Positions 44,333-54,600 of a stretch of 64,000 nt of DNA are shown here, in pieces; position 1 is the stretch's first letter; each line of letters begins with the position of its first letter. The stretch comes from Nonomuraea montanisoli (lineage in GTDB: Bacteria; Actinomycetota; Actinomycetes; Streptosporangiales; Streptosporangiaceae): positions 434,001-498,000 of the forward strand of contig NZ_JABWGN010000002.1 in NCBI RefSeq assembly GCF_013363975.1, given 5' to 3'. The notes under the pieces were generated by a model, which searched no databases, was not told the origin of the DNA, and saw only the letters and a list, made by a program, of their open reading frames with translations. The position numbers and the translations under genes are program-made.

Positions 44333-44928
44333 CGACGCGGGTGCTGCTGGCCGACGACGAGCACCTGATCCGCGGCGCCCTGGCCGCGCTGCTCGACCTG
44401 GAGGACGGCATCGAGGTGGTCGCCCAGGTGGGCAGGGGCGACGAGGTGCTGGCCGCCGTGACCGAGCACCGCCCCGACGTGGCCGTGCTCGACATCGAGA
44501 TGCCCGGCATGGACGGCCTGAGCGCCGCCGAGCAGATCAGCTCCCAGTGCAAGATCGTCATCCTGACCAGCCTGGGCCGGCCCGGCTACCTGCGGCGGGC
44601 GATGGCCGCGGGCGTCAGCGGCTTCCTCGGCAAGGACGCCTCGGCCGAGGAGCTGGCCATGGCCATCCGCAAGGTCCAGTCGGGCGGGCGCTACCTCGAC
44701 GCCGAGCTGGCCGCCGCCGCGATGGCCGCGGGCGACAGCCCCCTCACCGACCGGGAGCGCGACGCGCTGCGCCTGGCGGGCGACGGCGCGACGATCGCGC
44801 GGATCGCGGGCGAGCTGCACCTGACCGAGGGCACGGTGCGCAACTACCTGTCGAGCGCGATGACCAAGCTCAACGCGCAGAATCGGCTGGAGGCCATCCG
44901 CACCGCACAGCGCATGGGCTGGCTCTGA
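44329..44928 (+). CDS. NarL/DesR-type response regulator
   Basis: 199 residues. Receiver: acidic ADDEH, phospho-acceptor D55 in VLDIEMPG, Lys in LGKDA. LuxR/NarL HTH at about 138-195 (LTDRERDALRL, HLTEGTVRNYLSSAMTKL). The cognate kinase is the one at 41893, possibly modulated by the pseudokinase. Its targets are unknown; the neighbouring sugar transporter follows by 81 bp. Confidence 0.93.
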   Translation: MTTRVLLADDEHLIRGALAALLDLEDGIEVVAQVGRGDEVLAAVTEHRPDVAVLDIEMPGMDGLSAAEQISSQCKIVILTSLGRPGYLRRAMAAGVSGFLGKDASAEELAMAIRKVQSGGRYLDAELAAAAMAAGDSPLTDRERDALRLAGDGATIARIAGELHLTEGTVRNYLSSAMTKLNAQNRLEAIRTAQRMGWL

Positions 44929-44960
44929 GCCCCCGCGTCAAGATTGCGTAAGCCTGGCGG

Positions 44961-44967
44961 TATAGGT
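44961..44967 (+). promoter_or_regulatory. Possible -10 (TATAGGT) for the sugar transporter
   Basis: TATAGGT lies about 42 bp upstream of ATG 45010; the leader contains the AAGGAGGGA site. Confidence 0.35.
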
Positions 44968-45009
44968 GCCTTCTGACGGGTAGATGCCGGTTCCATAAGG
45001 AGGGACCGC

Positions 45010-46410
45010 ATGGCTGCTCAGCCCGCTCATCAGGAGAACCTGGGACATGTCGTCTTCATCACCGCCGCGGCGGCCATAGGCGGGTTCCTGTTCGGTTACG
45101 ACAGCGCCGTGATCAACGGCGCTGTCGTCGGCATCCAGAAGTACTTCCACGTCGGGCCGGTGGAGATCGGCATCGTGGTGGCCATCGCGCTGCTCGGCTC
45201 GGCCATCGGAGCGTGGGTGGGCGGCAACCTGGCCGACCGCTGGGGACGCACGCGGACGATGCAGGTGGCGGCCATCCTGTTCGCGATCAGCTCCATCGGG
45301 CAGATGCTGCCGGTCGCCGTCTGGGACCTCGGGGTGTGGCGGCTGCTGGCGGGCGTGGCCATCGGCATGGCCTCGGTGCTCGGGCCGGCGTACATCGCGG
45401 AGGTGGCGCCCCCCGCCTACCGGGGACGGCTGGGGTCCTTCCAGCAGCTCGCGATCGTGCTCGGCATCGCCGTGTCGCAGCTCGTCAACTACGCGCTGGC
45501 ACGGGTGGCCGGCGGCAACGTGAACAACCCCCTGTGGGGGCTGCAGGCCTGGCAGTGGATGCTCGGCGCCTGCGTCGTGCCGGCCCTGCTCTACCTGCTG
45601 TTCGCCTCGACGATCCCCGAGTCGCCCCGCTATCTGATCATGGCGGGCCGTACCGAGCAGGCCCGGCGGGTGCTGCAGGAGGTCGAGGGCGCCGACGTCA
45701 ACATCGACGACCGCGTCCACGAGATCCAGCACGTGCTGCGCACCGAGCGCCGGCCCACGATGAAGGACCTGCGCGGCCCCGCGCTCGGGCTGCTGGGGAT
45801 CGTGTGGGTCGGCATCACCCTGTCGGTCTTCCAGCAGTTCGTCGGCATCAACGTGATCTTCTACTACTCGACCGTGCTGTGGCAGTCGGTCGGCGTCACC
45901 CAGGCCAACTCCCTGCTGATCAGCTTCTCCAGCTCGGTCATCAACATCATCGGCACGTTCATCGCGATCGCCCTCGTCGACCGGATCGGCCGCAAGCCGC
46001 TGCTGCTCATCGGGTCGGCCGGCATGGCCGTCTCGCTCGGCACCGCCGCCTGGGCGTTCAGCTTCGCCCGCACGGTGAACGGGGCGGTCTCCCTGCCCGA
46101 CCCGCAGGGCCTCATCGCGCTGGTGGCGGCCAACGTGTTCGTGCTGTTCTTCGCCCTCTCCTGGGGCGTGGTGGTCTGGGTCCTGCTGGGGGAGATGTTC
46201 CCCAACCGGATCCGCGCCGCCGCCCTGGGCGTGGCCGCCGCGGCCCAGTGGATCGCCAACTGGGCGATCACGGTGTCGTTCCCGGCGCTGGCGGACTGGA
46301 ACCTGCCGCTCACCTACGCCATGTACTCGGCCTTCGCCGTCCTGTCGTTCATCTTCGTCACCAGGTGGGTGAAGGAGACCAAGGGGCGGCCGCTGGAGGA
46401 GATGGGCTGA
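45010..46410 (+). CDS. MFS sugar porter (H+ symporter type)
   Basis: 466 residues, 12 TM. Sugar-porter signatures: GGFLFGYDSAVINGAV in TM1, NLADRWGRTRTM (loop 2-3), PESPRYLI at the end of TM6, DRIGRKPLL and GRPLEEM at the C-terminus. It probably imports a mono- or disaccharide. Strong AAGGAGGGA site before ATG 45010. The neighbouring LacI and GH43 remnants suggest that it once belonged to a pentose/xyloside utilisation locus. Confidence 0.9.
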   Translation: MAAQPAHQENLGHVVFITAAAAIGGFLFGYDSAVINGAVVGIQKYFHVGPVEIGIVVAIALLGSAIGAWVGGNLADRWGRTRTMQVAAILFAISSIGQMLPVAVWDLGVWRLLAGVAIGMASVLGPAYIAEVAPPAYRGRLGSFQQLAIVLGIAVSQLVNYALARVAGGNVNNPLWGLQAWQWMLGACVVPALLYLLFASTIPESPRYLIMAGRTEQARRVLQEVEGADVNIDDRVHEIQHVLRTERRPTMKDLRGPALGLLGIVWVGITLSVFQQFVGINVIFYYSTVLWQSVGVTQANSLLISFSSSVINIIGTFIAIALVDRIGRKPLLLIGSAGMAVSLGTAAWAFSFARTVNGAVSLPDPQGLIALVAANVFVLFFALSWGVVVWVLLGEMFPNRIRAAALGVAAAAQWIANWAITVSFPALADWNLPLTYAMYSAFAVLSFIFVTRWVKETKGRPLEEMG

Positions 46411-46422
46411 GCCGGGGACCGC

Positions 46423-46848
46423 TCATCCCCGCGAGGGAGCGCCCTGGCGGGGCGGCCGGACGGAGTCGCGGACGACGATGTGCGTGCCGAGCACGACGTG
46501 CTGGCGCTCCTCCGGGTGCAGGGCGAGCCGCACCGCCGTGCGCCCCAGCTCCTCGGTGGGGATGCGCACGGTCGTGAGCCCCGGGGTGATGTCGGCCGCG
46601 AACGGAATGTCGTCGTAGCCCGCCACCGACACGTCGTCCGGCACGCTGATCCCGGCCTCGCGCAGGGCGGCCAGCACGCCGATGGCCACCATGTCGGTGG
46701 CGGCGAAGACCGCGGTGAAGGACGCCCCCGCGGACAGCAGCCGTCTGGTCTGCTCGTAGCCGTCGGCGCGGTCGAACCCGGACGGGATCAGCAGCGCGGG
46801 GTCGTGCGGGACGCCGAACGGGTAGTCGCCCTTGATCACACGGGAGAC
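46423..46848 (-). pseudogene. LacI-family regulator remnant (HTH fused to C-terminal fragment)
   Basis: The minus-strand frame begins at about 46848 with VSRVIKGDYP, the second half of a LacI helix-turn-helix, then at about 46805 joins VPHDPALLIPSGFDRADGYEQ and continues through the C-terminal ligand-binding half (FAATDMVAIGVLAALREAG, VAGYDDIPFAADITPGLTTV) to a stop at 46423. Missing are the HTH N-terminal helix, hinge helix and first ~120 residues. So there was an internal deletion as well as a 5' truncation. It cannot bind DNA normally. It lies immediately downstream of the sugar transporter, in opposite orientation. Confidence 0.85.
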
Positions 46849-46849
46849 C

Positions 46850-47158
46850 CTGACGTGCGACGGGCTGGTGCTGACCACCAGCGACCGGGGCACGCGCACC
46901 GAACACCGGCTCGACGGCCCGGCGGGGCCCGAGGTGAGGCTGCGGGTGGAGCTCGACGGCCCGGCGGTGCGGTTCGCCCACGTACCGGAATCCCTGTCGC
47001 TGGACGCGGGCATCCTGTCGGACGAGCACGCCGACGAGCACATCGACGGCCACGTGCGAACCTTCGGCTTCACGGGCGCGTTCGTCGGCTTCTGGGTTCA
47101 GGACCTGGCGGGCGAGGGGTGCGCGGCCCGCTTCGAACAGATCTCCTACCGAGAATGA
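46850..47158 (+). pseudogene. GH43-type glycosidase C-terminal fragment
   Basis: The plus frame from about 46850 reads LTCDGLVLTTSDRGTRTEH..., VRLRVELDGPAVRFAH, LDAGILSDEHA and FTGAFVGFWVQDLAGEG, matching the C-terminal concanavalin-like domain of GH43 beta-xylosidases/arabinofuranosidases. The catalytic propeller is absent. It abuts the LacI remnant within two bases (about 46849), so one deletion removed both 5' ends. The intact TGA overlaps the next ATG. Confidence 0.82.
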
Positions 47159-47880
47159 CCGGTATGAAGCTGCACGTCGAAACCCGGGGACACGCCGGCC
47201 CCCCGCTCCTGTTGGTGCACGGCTGGGGCGGCGACCACCGGGCATGGCACCCCCTGGACTTCGGCGGACGCTGGGTGATCGCCCCCGACCTGCGCGGCCA
47301 CGGCCGCTCGCCGGCGCCCGCGACCGGATATCGGCCCGCCGACCTGGCCGGTGACCTCGTGCCTCTGCTCGACCAGCCGGTGGTGGCCGTCGGGCACTCG
47401 ATGGGCGCCCAGGTGGTGACCGCGCTGGCGGTCGAGCACCCGGAGGCGGTCCGCGCGCTGGTCGTGATCGCCCCGGCGTACGGCGCCGACGAGGAGGAGG
47501 AACGGCTCATCCCCGGGCGGCTGGCCGCGTTGCGCGCCGAGGGCGCCGCCGCGGCGCTGCGCCGGCTCGGACCTCTGCCCGCACCGGTCACCCGCCAACT
47601 GCTGGCCACGCCGGGTCACGTGCTGGCCGAGTGCTACGCCGGCATGTACACCGAACCCGGCGCGTTCGGCGTGCGCCGCGCATCGGCGCGCTACCTGGCC
47701 GGGCTCACCCGCCCGGTGCTGGCCGTCCACAATGTCCCGGAGGCCGCGCAGTGGGAGGGCGGCCTTACCGGACGGCATCCGCGCTCACGGACCGTGGTGT
47801 GGCCGGAAGCGGGACACTTCCTGCACGTGGAGCATCCGTCGGCGTTCGTGGACCTGATGACGTCGTGGTGGGACGCCTGA
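47155..47880 (+). CDS. Alpha/beta hydrolase
   Basis: 241 residues from ATG 47155 (overlapping the GH43 fragment stop as ATGA; ATG 47164 is also possible). Fold features: LLLVHGWGGDHRAW (oxyanion hole), APDLRGHGRSPAP, nucleophile Ser in VGHSMGAQ, and a C-terminal His in AGHFLHVEHP. The acid is probably in the ARYLAGLTRPVLAVH region. Substrate unknown. Its gene may have been part of the lost xyloside locus. Confidence 0.88.
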   Translation: MTGMKLHVETRGHAGPPLLLVHGWGGDHRAWHPLDFGGRWVIAPDLRGHGRSPAPATGYRPADLAGDLVPLLDQPVVAVGHSMGAQVVTALAVEHPEAVRALVVIAPAYGADEEEERLIPGRLAALRAEGAAAALRRLGPLPAPVTRQLLATPGHVLAECYAGMYTEPGAFGVRRASARYLAGLTRPVLAVHNVPEAAQWEGGLTGRHPRSRTVVWPEAGHFLHVEHPSAFVDLMTSWWDA

Positions 47881-47911
47881 CGGCGACCGCCGCGACCACG
47901 CCGAACCGGGG

Positions 47912-47917
47912 TACCCT
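47912..47917 (+). promoter_or_regulatory. -10 box TACCCT for mug (leaderless type)
   Basis: Ends 7 nt before GTG 47925. Confidence 0.45.
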
Positions 47918-47924
47918 GCGGGAG

Positions 47925-48425
47925 GTGATCGACGACGTGCTCGGCCCTTCCCTGGACGTCCTGTTCTGCGGCATCAACCCCGGCCTCATGTCGGAGGCCA
48001 CGGGCCACCACTTCGCCCGCCCCGGCAACCGCTTCTGGCCCGCCCTGCACCTGTCCGGCTTCACCCCCCGCCTCCTCGCCCCGTCCGAGCAGCGCCTGCT
48101 CCCGTCGTACGGCTTGGGCATCACTAACGTCGTCAGCCGTGCCAGCGCGAAGGCGTCGGAGTTGACGCGGGAGGAGTTGGTGGAGGGCGGTCGTCGGCTG
48201 GCCGGGTTGGTGGCTGAGGTCCGTCCGAGGGTGCTGGCGGTGTTGGGGGTTTCGGCGTACCGGGCTGCTTTCGCTCGTCCGAAGGCGGTGGTGGGGTTGC
48301 AGGGGGAGTCGGTGGGTGGGGTGCCGGTGTGGGTGTTGCCGAATCCGAGTGGGTTGAACGCGCATTGGACGTTGGCAGGGATCGCGGACGAACTGCGGCG
48401 GGTGCGCGAGCACATCGGTCGTTGA
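47925..48425 (+). CDS. mug: Mismatch-specific (G:T/U) DNA glycosylase, Mug type
   Basis: 166 residues from GTG 47925 (alternatives at 47865/47868 overlap the hydrolase). Motif 1 LFCGINPGLMSEATGHHF (catalytic Asn in GINPG) and motif 2 LPNPSGLNAHW are intact, so it should excise uracil or ethenocytosine from mispairs with G. From about 48130 to the stop, wobble bases change abruptly from C/G-rich with C to T-rich codons (GGT, TTG, GTT), and this 3' half is 80-95% identical to a second copy at 56815-57103. The gene therefore looks chimeric, or its 3' half has been duplicated with the island that follows. Confidence 0.88.
   Translation: MIDDVLGPSLDVLFCGINPGLMSEATGHHFARPGNRFWPALHLSGFTPRLLAPSEQRLLPSYGLGITNVVSRASAKASELTREELVEGGRRLAGLVAEVRPRVLAVLGVSAYRAAFARPKAVVGLQGESVGGVPVWVLPNPSGLNAHWTLAGIADELRRVREHIGR
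48127..48425. repeat. Left direct repeat (mug 3' half) flanking the RHS island
   Basis: Homologous to 56815-57103 from AACGTCGTCAGCCG to the stop codon. The last ~130 bp are about 95% identical; the first part is about 80% identical with small deletions in the right copy. Confidence 0.85.
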
Positions 48426-48650
48426 GGCGGATCTCCCTGGTGGTGATCAAGAGTGGTAAGTCACCATCCGTGATCTTTGTATGACTTAATTCGATCTTGT
48501 GGCCGTTTCAGGCGGAAGTTACGCTTTGCCCGTTTGAATAACGCGCTCCGAGCCGCGCGAGTCAGGGACCTTGTCACCTGACTCGGACGGGGGTGGAGCT
48601 TCGTCCGGCGTCCCTTGGGGCGCCCCACGTGGTTCGGAGTGTGACGGCGT
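48426..48650. promoter_or_regulatory. RHS gene leader: AT-rich promoter patch and 9-bp stem-loop
   Basis: The region around 48475-48525 is clearly AT-richer (TTTGTATGACTTAATTCG). The sequence CGAGTCAGG...CCTGACTCG (48558-48585) is a perfect 9-bp inverted repeat with a 10-nt loop. The start ATG 48651 lies 65 bp later, with GGAG near 48636. Confidence 0.5.
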
Positions 48651-51600
48651 ATGCGCCGGATTTTGTCATGGGCTCGTGTTCGGGCTGCGCTTGTGCTCAT
48701 CGGCCTACTTCCGGGGCTGATGGTCACGATGTCGGAGCCGGCGCAAGCACAGGCCGTTGCCGCGCTTTCCGCAGTGGTGGGCCAGGAGCGGGTTGAGACG
48801 CCAAGGCAGATGGCCGGGAATGCGGTAAGGGCGCTGCCGCCGCTGACGCCCACGAAGGCTGTGAAGCAGCCGCAGTTACGCGATGCCGACGAGCGTCCCA
48901 AGGGGGCATTGCCGCTGGAGCGCGGACGCAACGAAGAGCTACCAAGCCCCAAGGAGCGTCAGCTGCCCAGCGGCGTGGCACGAGCTGAGCAGATTGATGC
49001 CGGCTGCTGTTCCCCGCTGATCCAGGACAGGTTCCCCGCGAACCGAGCTCTCGTGGATAGTTTGACCCCCACCCTCACGGCCTACGTCTCCAGCGCAAAT
49101 GCGCTGGAGTACACCTTCAACGTCTGCGATTCCATTATCATGCAGTGGGGGAAGTGCGTCTCATCGGGAGCGTTGAACCAGATCCACAGTTGGCGTGTCC
49201 CCGAGGGAAAGCTGGAATGGGGCAAGCAGTACTACTGGGAGTTGATCGCGAAGGATCTGGGGACCTCGGCAACTACCAAAAGCCCGATCGACACGTTCAC
49301 CACCGGAGTGCGACAGCCCATGATGGGGTCGCAGCTTTCGGCCCGTGGAGTGAACGGCCAGGAGTTCAACCAGCTGTCGGGCAACTACACGACCGCCTTC
49401 ACGGACGCGCAGGTCGCGGTGGCGGGACCGCCGTTGTCGGTGACGCGGTCCTACAACACGCTGGACGCACGCGTGGACGGCATGTTCGGCGCGGGCTGGT
49501 CGACCCTCTGGGACATGAAGATCGTGGCGGAGTCGAAGTCATTGTTGGTGACGCAGGCCGACGGCAGGGTGCTGCGGTTCGCCACCAAGGGAGACGGCAC
49601 GTACCAGCCGCCGCCCAGCATGCATTACACGCTCGCCGACCAGCAGGGCGGCGGCTGGCGGTTGATGGACAAGTCCTCGACGTCGTACCTGTTCGACGCG
49701 TCGGGACGGCTGGTGAAGATCCGGGACGGCCGAGGGCGTAGTCAGGATCTGCTGTACGGGTCCAACGGCCGGCTGGAGTCGGCGAGTGTCGCGGGACGGA
49801 CTCTGCGGTTCGGCTGGACGGGTGCCCATGTGACGAGCGTGTCCACTGACGCGGTGGACGGTAAGCCGTTGACGTGGACGTACGAGTACGACGGGGATCG
49901 GCTGATGGCGTCGTGCTCACCGACCACGGCACCCAACTGCACTCGATACGAGTACGGTAGTGGGTCTGCCTATCGTTCACGGATCCTCGACTCGGAGCCG
50001 TATGGCTATTGGCGGTTCAATGAGACCTCCGGAACCCGGGCGGCAAATCTGGGTTGGGGGGCGGAACCTGCCACGTACAGCTCCCCCTCTCTTGGACAGC
50101 CTGGCGCACTCGCCGGCACAGGAGATACGTCGGTAGGCATCGACAGCGAGTACAACGAAGGCATATCGCTGCCACCCCACACGATCGGCCGGCTGGTCGG
50201 TCGGGCATCCATCGAAGTGTGGTTTAAGACCAGTAAGCCTGGCGTGTTGTTCTCGGCCGGCGAAGACACCTGGGATGACTCGGCCATCTATATCGGCACT
50301 GACGGCAAACTCCGCGGGCAGTTCCACGAGCTGTTGGGCGACGACGTTCGGTACACGCCGATCACCACTACGGGCGCGGTGAACGACGGCCAGTGGCATC
50401 ACGCAGTTCTCACAGCTGATGAGGGAACTGACCATCTCTATCTGGACGGGAAACTGGTCGGAAAGCTGGTCGCCCCACGTAGTGAGTATTGGTGGGAGCC
50501 GCAGGCGCAGTTCGTCGATGGGCAACTCATCTCCGGGTGGCCGGCCGAGAGCAGAGGGTTCGAAGGGCAACTGGACGAGGCGGCGGTTTACGACCGGCCA
50601 CTGACGCAGGCCGAAGTGGAGGCTCACTACGCGGCCCGGCTTGAGGCGCCCAACAAGCTGACCAAGATCACCCTGCCGTCCGGGCGGGTATGGGCGAGCA
50701 ACACCTACGACGCGGCCACCGATCGCATCAAGACGCACACCGACCAGCACGGCGGTACGTGGCAGATCGGTGCCCCCGTCATTGATGCCGCGTGGGCCAC
50801 GTCGACGGTCACGGTGACGGACCCCAACAACAAGACCGTCAAGACCGTTCACGACGGCTGGCGCGGGTACCGGGTCGTCTCGGTGACGGACCAGCTTGGC
50901 GAGAAGACCACCTACGACTACGACACCGGCGGTTTCCGGGCCAAGGTCGTCGACCCCAACGACAATGTGTTCACCTGGGCCAATGACGAGCGTGGCAATC
51001 CGATCAGCACTACGTCATGTCGCGGCTCGAACGACTGTCAGACCGCCTACGCCACGTACTACCTGAATGCGAATGACGAGTTCGATCCGCGCAACGACCG
51101 GCAGCTGACCTCTCGCGACGCGCGCTCGTCGAGTCAGACCGACAACACCTACGCGACCGTCTTCGAGTACAACAGCTATGGCGAGCAGACCAAGGAGACG
51201 ACTCCGGCGACGGCGGACTTCCCCAACGGCCGCTCGGTGACGGTCGCCTACACCGATGGCACGGAGCCGGCCGTCAACGGCGGGACCACTCCGGCCGGTC
51301 TGGTGGCGAAGAAGACCGACGCACGGGGCAACGCGTGGACGTATCGGTACACGGCGGCGGGTGATCTGGCCGAGCAGACGAACCCGGCCGGGCTGGTGAC
51401 GAAGCTGGAGTATGACACGGTCGGCCGTCTGTCGGCGTCCACGCAGGTGTCGCAGGCGCATCCGGACGGGGTGAAGATGACGTTCGCCTACGACGGGGTG
51501 GGCCGTTTGGTGACGCAGACCGAGCCGGGGGTGAAGAACGAGGTCTCGGGGGTCACGCACACCAAGCAGACGACGTTCGGCTACGACCCGGACGGCAACA

Positions 51601-54600
51601 AGCTGAGCGAGAAGGTCGCCGACCTGACCGGCGGGGACGCGGAGCGGGCGACGGTCTACACCTATGACGGGCAGGGTCGTTTGGAGACGACCACCGATCC
51701 GGAGGGCGGGGTGGTCCGGCAGGCGTGGAACACCGTCGGTCAGGTGACACGGGTGACGGACGCGCGCGGCACGGTGATCGAGAACGGCTATACCGACCGT
51801 GGCCAGCTGGCGACGCGCACGTTGAAGGGGTGGACGGGCAGCCCCGTCAATCCGCAGCCGGCCAAGGACGTGCTACTGGAGTCGTACTCCTATGACGCGG
51901 CCGGCCGGTTGGCGGCTCAGGCCGATGCGATGGGGCGTAAGACGTCATTCGAGTACTACAACAACAACCTGCTGCGTAAAAAGATCGCCGACGATGTGAA
52001 GCTGAACGGTTTGTCGACGCCGCGTGATGTGGTGCTGGAGGAACACACCTATGACGCGGCGGGCAACCGTTTGACGCTGGTCACGCCGAATGGGACGACC
52101 TCGGTGGTGACCGTGACGACGCACTATGTCTATGACACGGCGTCCCGCCTGGCGTCACAGACGTTCAGTCCAGGCGGCCTGGATCGCAAGACCGCGTTCG
52201 TGTACGACGCGAACGGCAATGTGCTGCGCAAGACGCTGACCGGCGCTGGAACGTCTCGCGCGGAAGTATCCGAGTTCGTCTACGACAAGATGAACCTGGT
52301 CACCAAGACGACGGTGGAGAACGGCGCCGACGACCTCATCTCGACCTCCGACTATGACGATCGGAGCCTGGTCGTCGCCACCACGGACCCGCGTGGCAAC
52401 GCCACCGGGGCCGACAAGGCCGCTTTCACCTCGACGCTGCGCTACGACGCGCTGGGCCGTCTGGTGGAGGCGACGGGTCCGCAGGTGAAGGTGGACAAGG
52501 CCGGCTCGTCCAGCGATGCGCGGCCGTCGGCGCGCTATGGCTATGACACCTTTGGCGCCACGACCCATGAGCGGGACGCTGAAGGTCGTACGGTCACGTC
52601 GGTGTTCGACAAGGCGGGCCGGTTGGCGAGCAAGAGCGCCCCGCCGTACACGCCGCCGGGCGGCACGGCGGTCACGCCGACCACCTCGCACGGCTACGAC
52701 AAGGCCGGTCAGCTGATCCGCACCACCGATCCGCGTGGCTACACCAGCACGTTCGAGTACGACCAACTCGGCCGTCAGGTGCGAGTGACGGACCCGGTGC
52801 CGGAAGGTGAGACGCCGGGCCGGTGGGTGGCCGAGTACGACATGGCAGGTGAGCAGCTCGCGGCGGTTGACCCAACCGGTGCGCGGAGCGAGGCGACCTA
52901 TGACGACCTCGGGCGGAAGATCACCGAGACGCAGGTGGAGCGCAAGCCGTCTGCCGCGGCGTACACGACGAAGCTGGAGTACGACGACGCCAGCCGCCTG
53001 ACCAAGTCGGTGGCGCCGGGCAACCGCACCACCACGTACGAGGTGAACGCGGCCGGCGAGGTGACCGAGCAGACCGACCCGGCCGCCAACACCACGACGA
53101 TGGCCTACGACCAGGCCGGCCGGCTGACCAAGACCACCAACGTGGCGCTCGGTACGGCGACGCTGGCCGAGTACGATCTCGCCGGCCGCAAGACCGCACT
53201 CAAGGACCTGAAGGGCGAGACGGTGCTACGTACGATGAGCACTGGCTACGACCCTGCGGGCAACCCGACCACGCTCACCTCGGGCGAGGGGCACGTCACC
53301 AAGCAGAACTTCGATGCCCTCAACAGGCTCACCAGTCTGATCGAGCCGGTCAAGGACGGCGAGACCATCACCACGTCCTTCGGCTACGACGCCACCGGCG
53401 CCCGCACCCGCCTCACGGACGGCCGGGGCAACGCCACCTGGACTACCTACAACGTCCTCGGCCTGGTGGAGACGGTGACCGAGCCGTCCACCACCGCCCA
53501 CCCGGACGCGGCAGACCGCACCTGGATCGCCGTCTACGACAAGGCCGGCAACCCGACCGCGCTCATCCAGCCCGGTGGCGTGCGCATCGACCGTACTTTT
53601 GACCACCTCGGTCGCCTGACCAAGGAAACCGGCGCGGGGGGAGGGGCGACCAGCGCTGAGCGCAGCTTCGGCTACGACCTGGCCGGCCGGCAGACCACGA
53701 TCGGCGACCTGACCGTCGACTACAACGACCGCACCCTCCCGCTGGCGATCAAGCGGGGCGCCGCCCAGCAGACCGGCTACTCCTACGACGAGCTGGGCAA
53801 CCCCACCCAGCGCGTTGACGCCGCCGGCACGGCCACGTTCACCTGGGACAACGCGGGACGTTTGTGGACGGCCACGGACCCGGTGACCACCCGGAAGATC
53901 ACCTACGATTACGACCAGGCCAACCGTGTCAAGACGATGACCGCCAAGGTCGGCACCACCTCAGCCGACACCCAGGTCTTCACCTACGACGACCTCGACC
54001 GGGCCAAGACCCACACCCTCAAGTCCAGCACGGGCGCGCAGCTGGCGCAGATCACCTACGGCTGGGACAAGGACGACAACCTCACCACCAAGACCACGGC
54101 CGGCCTGGCCGGGGCGGGCACCAACACCTACGGCTACGACCACGCCGGACGGCTCACCTCCTGGACCGCGCCCGGCGGCGCGAAGACGTTGTATGAGTGG
54201 GACGCGGCCGGCAACCGCACCAAGGCCGGCGACAAGACCTACACCTACGACGAACGCAACCGCCTCACCACCGGCGACGGATCGACCTACACCTACACAC
54301 CCCGCGGCACCCTCGCCACCGAGACCAAGAACGGCGCCACCACCCAGCTCACCTTCGACGCCTTCGACCGCCTCATCGCCGACGGCGACAGCCTCTACAG
54401 CTACGACTCCCTCGACCGCGTCACCACCCGCACCCGCGGCACCACCAAGCAGACCTTCGCCTACACCGGCCTGACCAATGACCTGGCCGCGATCAGCGAC
54501 AGTAGCGGCGCAGTCCAGGCCAAGTACGGCCGAGACGCGTTCGGTGGCCTGCTTGGGCAGAAGGAAGGCACCAGCCCCGCCCTGGCCACGCTGACCGACC

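Noticed and set aside
48558..48585. Rho-independent terminator of mug
   Set aside because: The stem is good, but it is followed by GGACGGGGG rather than T-rich sequence and lies close to the RHS start, so a leader role is more likely.
49399..53300. Several minus-strand frames inside the RHS gene
   Set aside because: Antisense shadows of a long repetitive gene; no starts or motifs.
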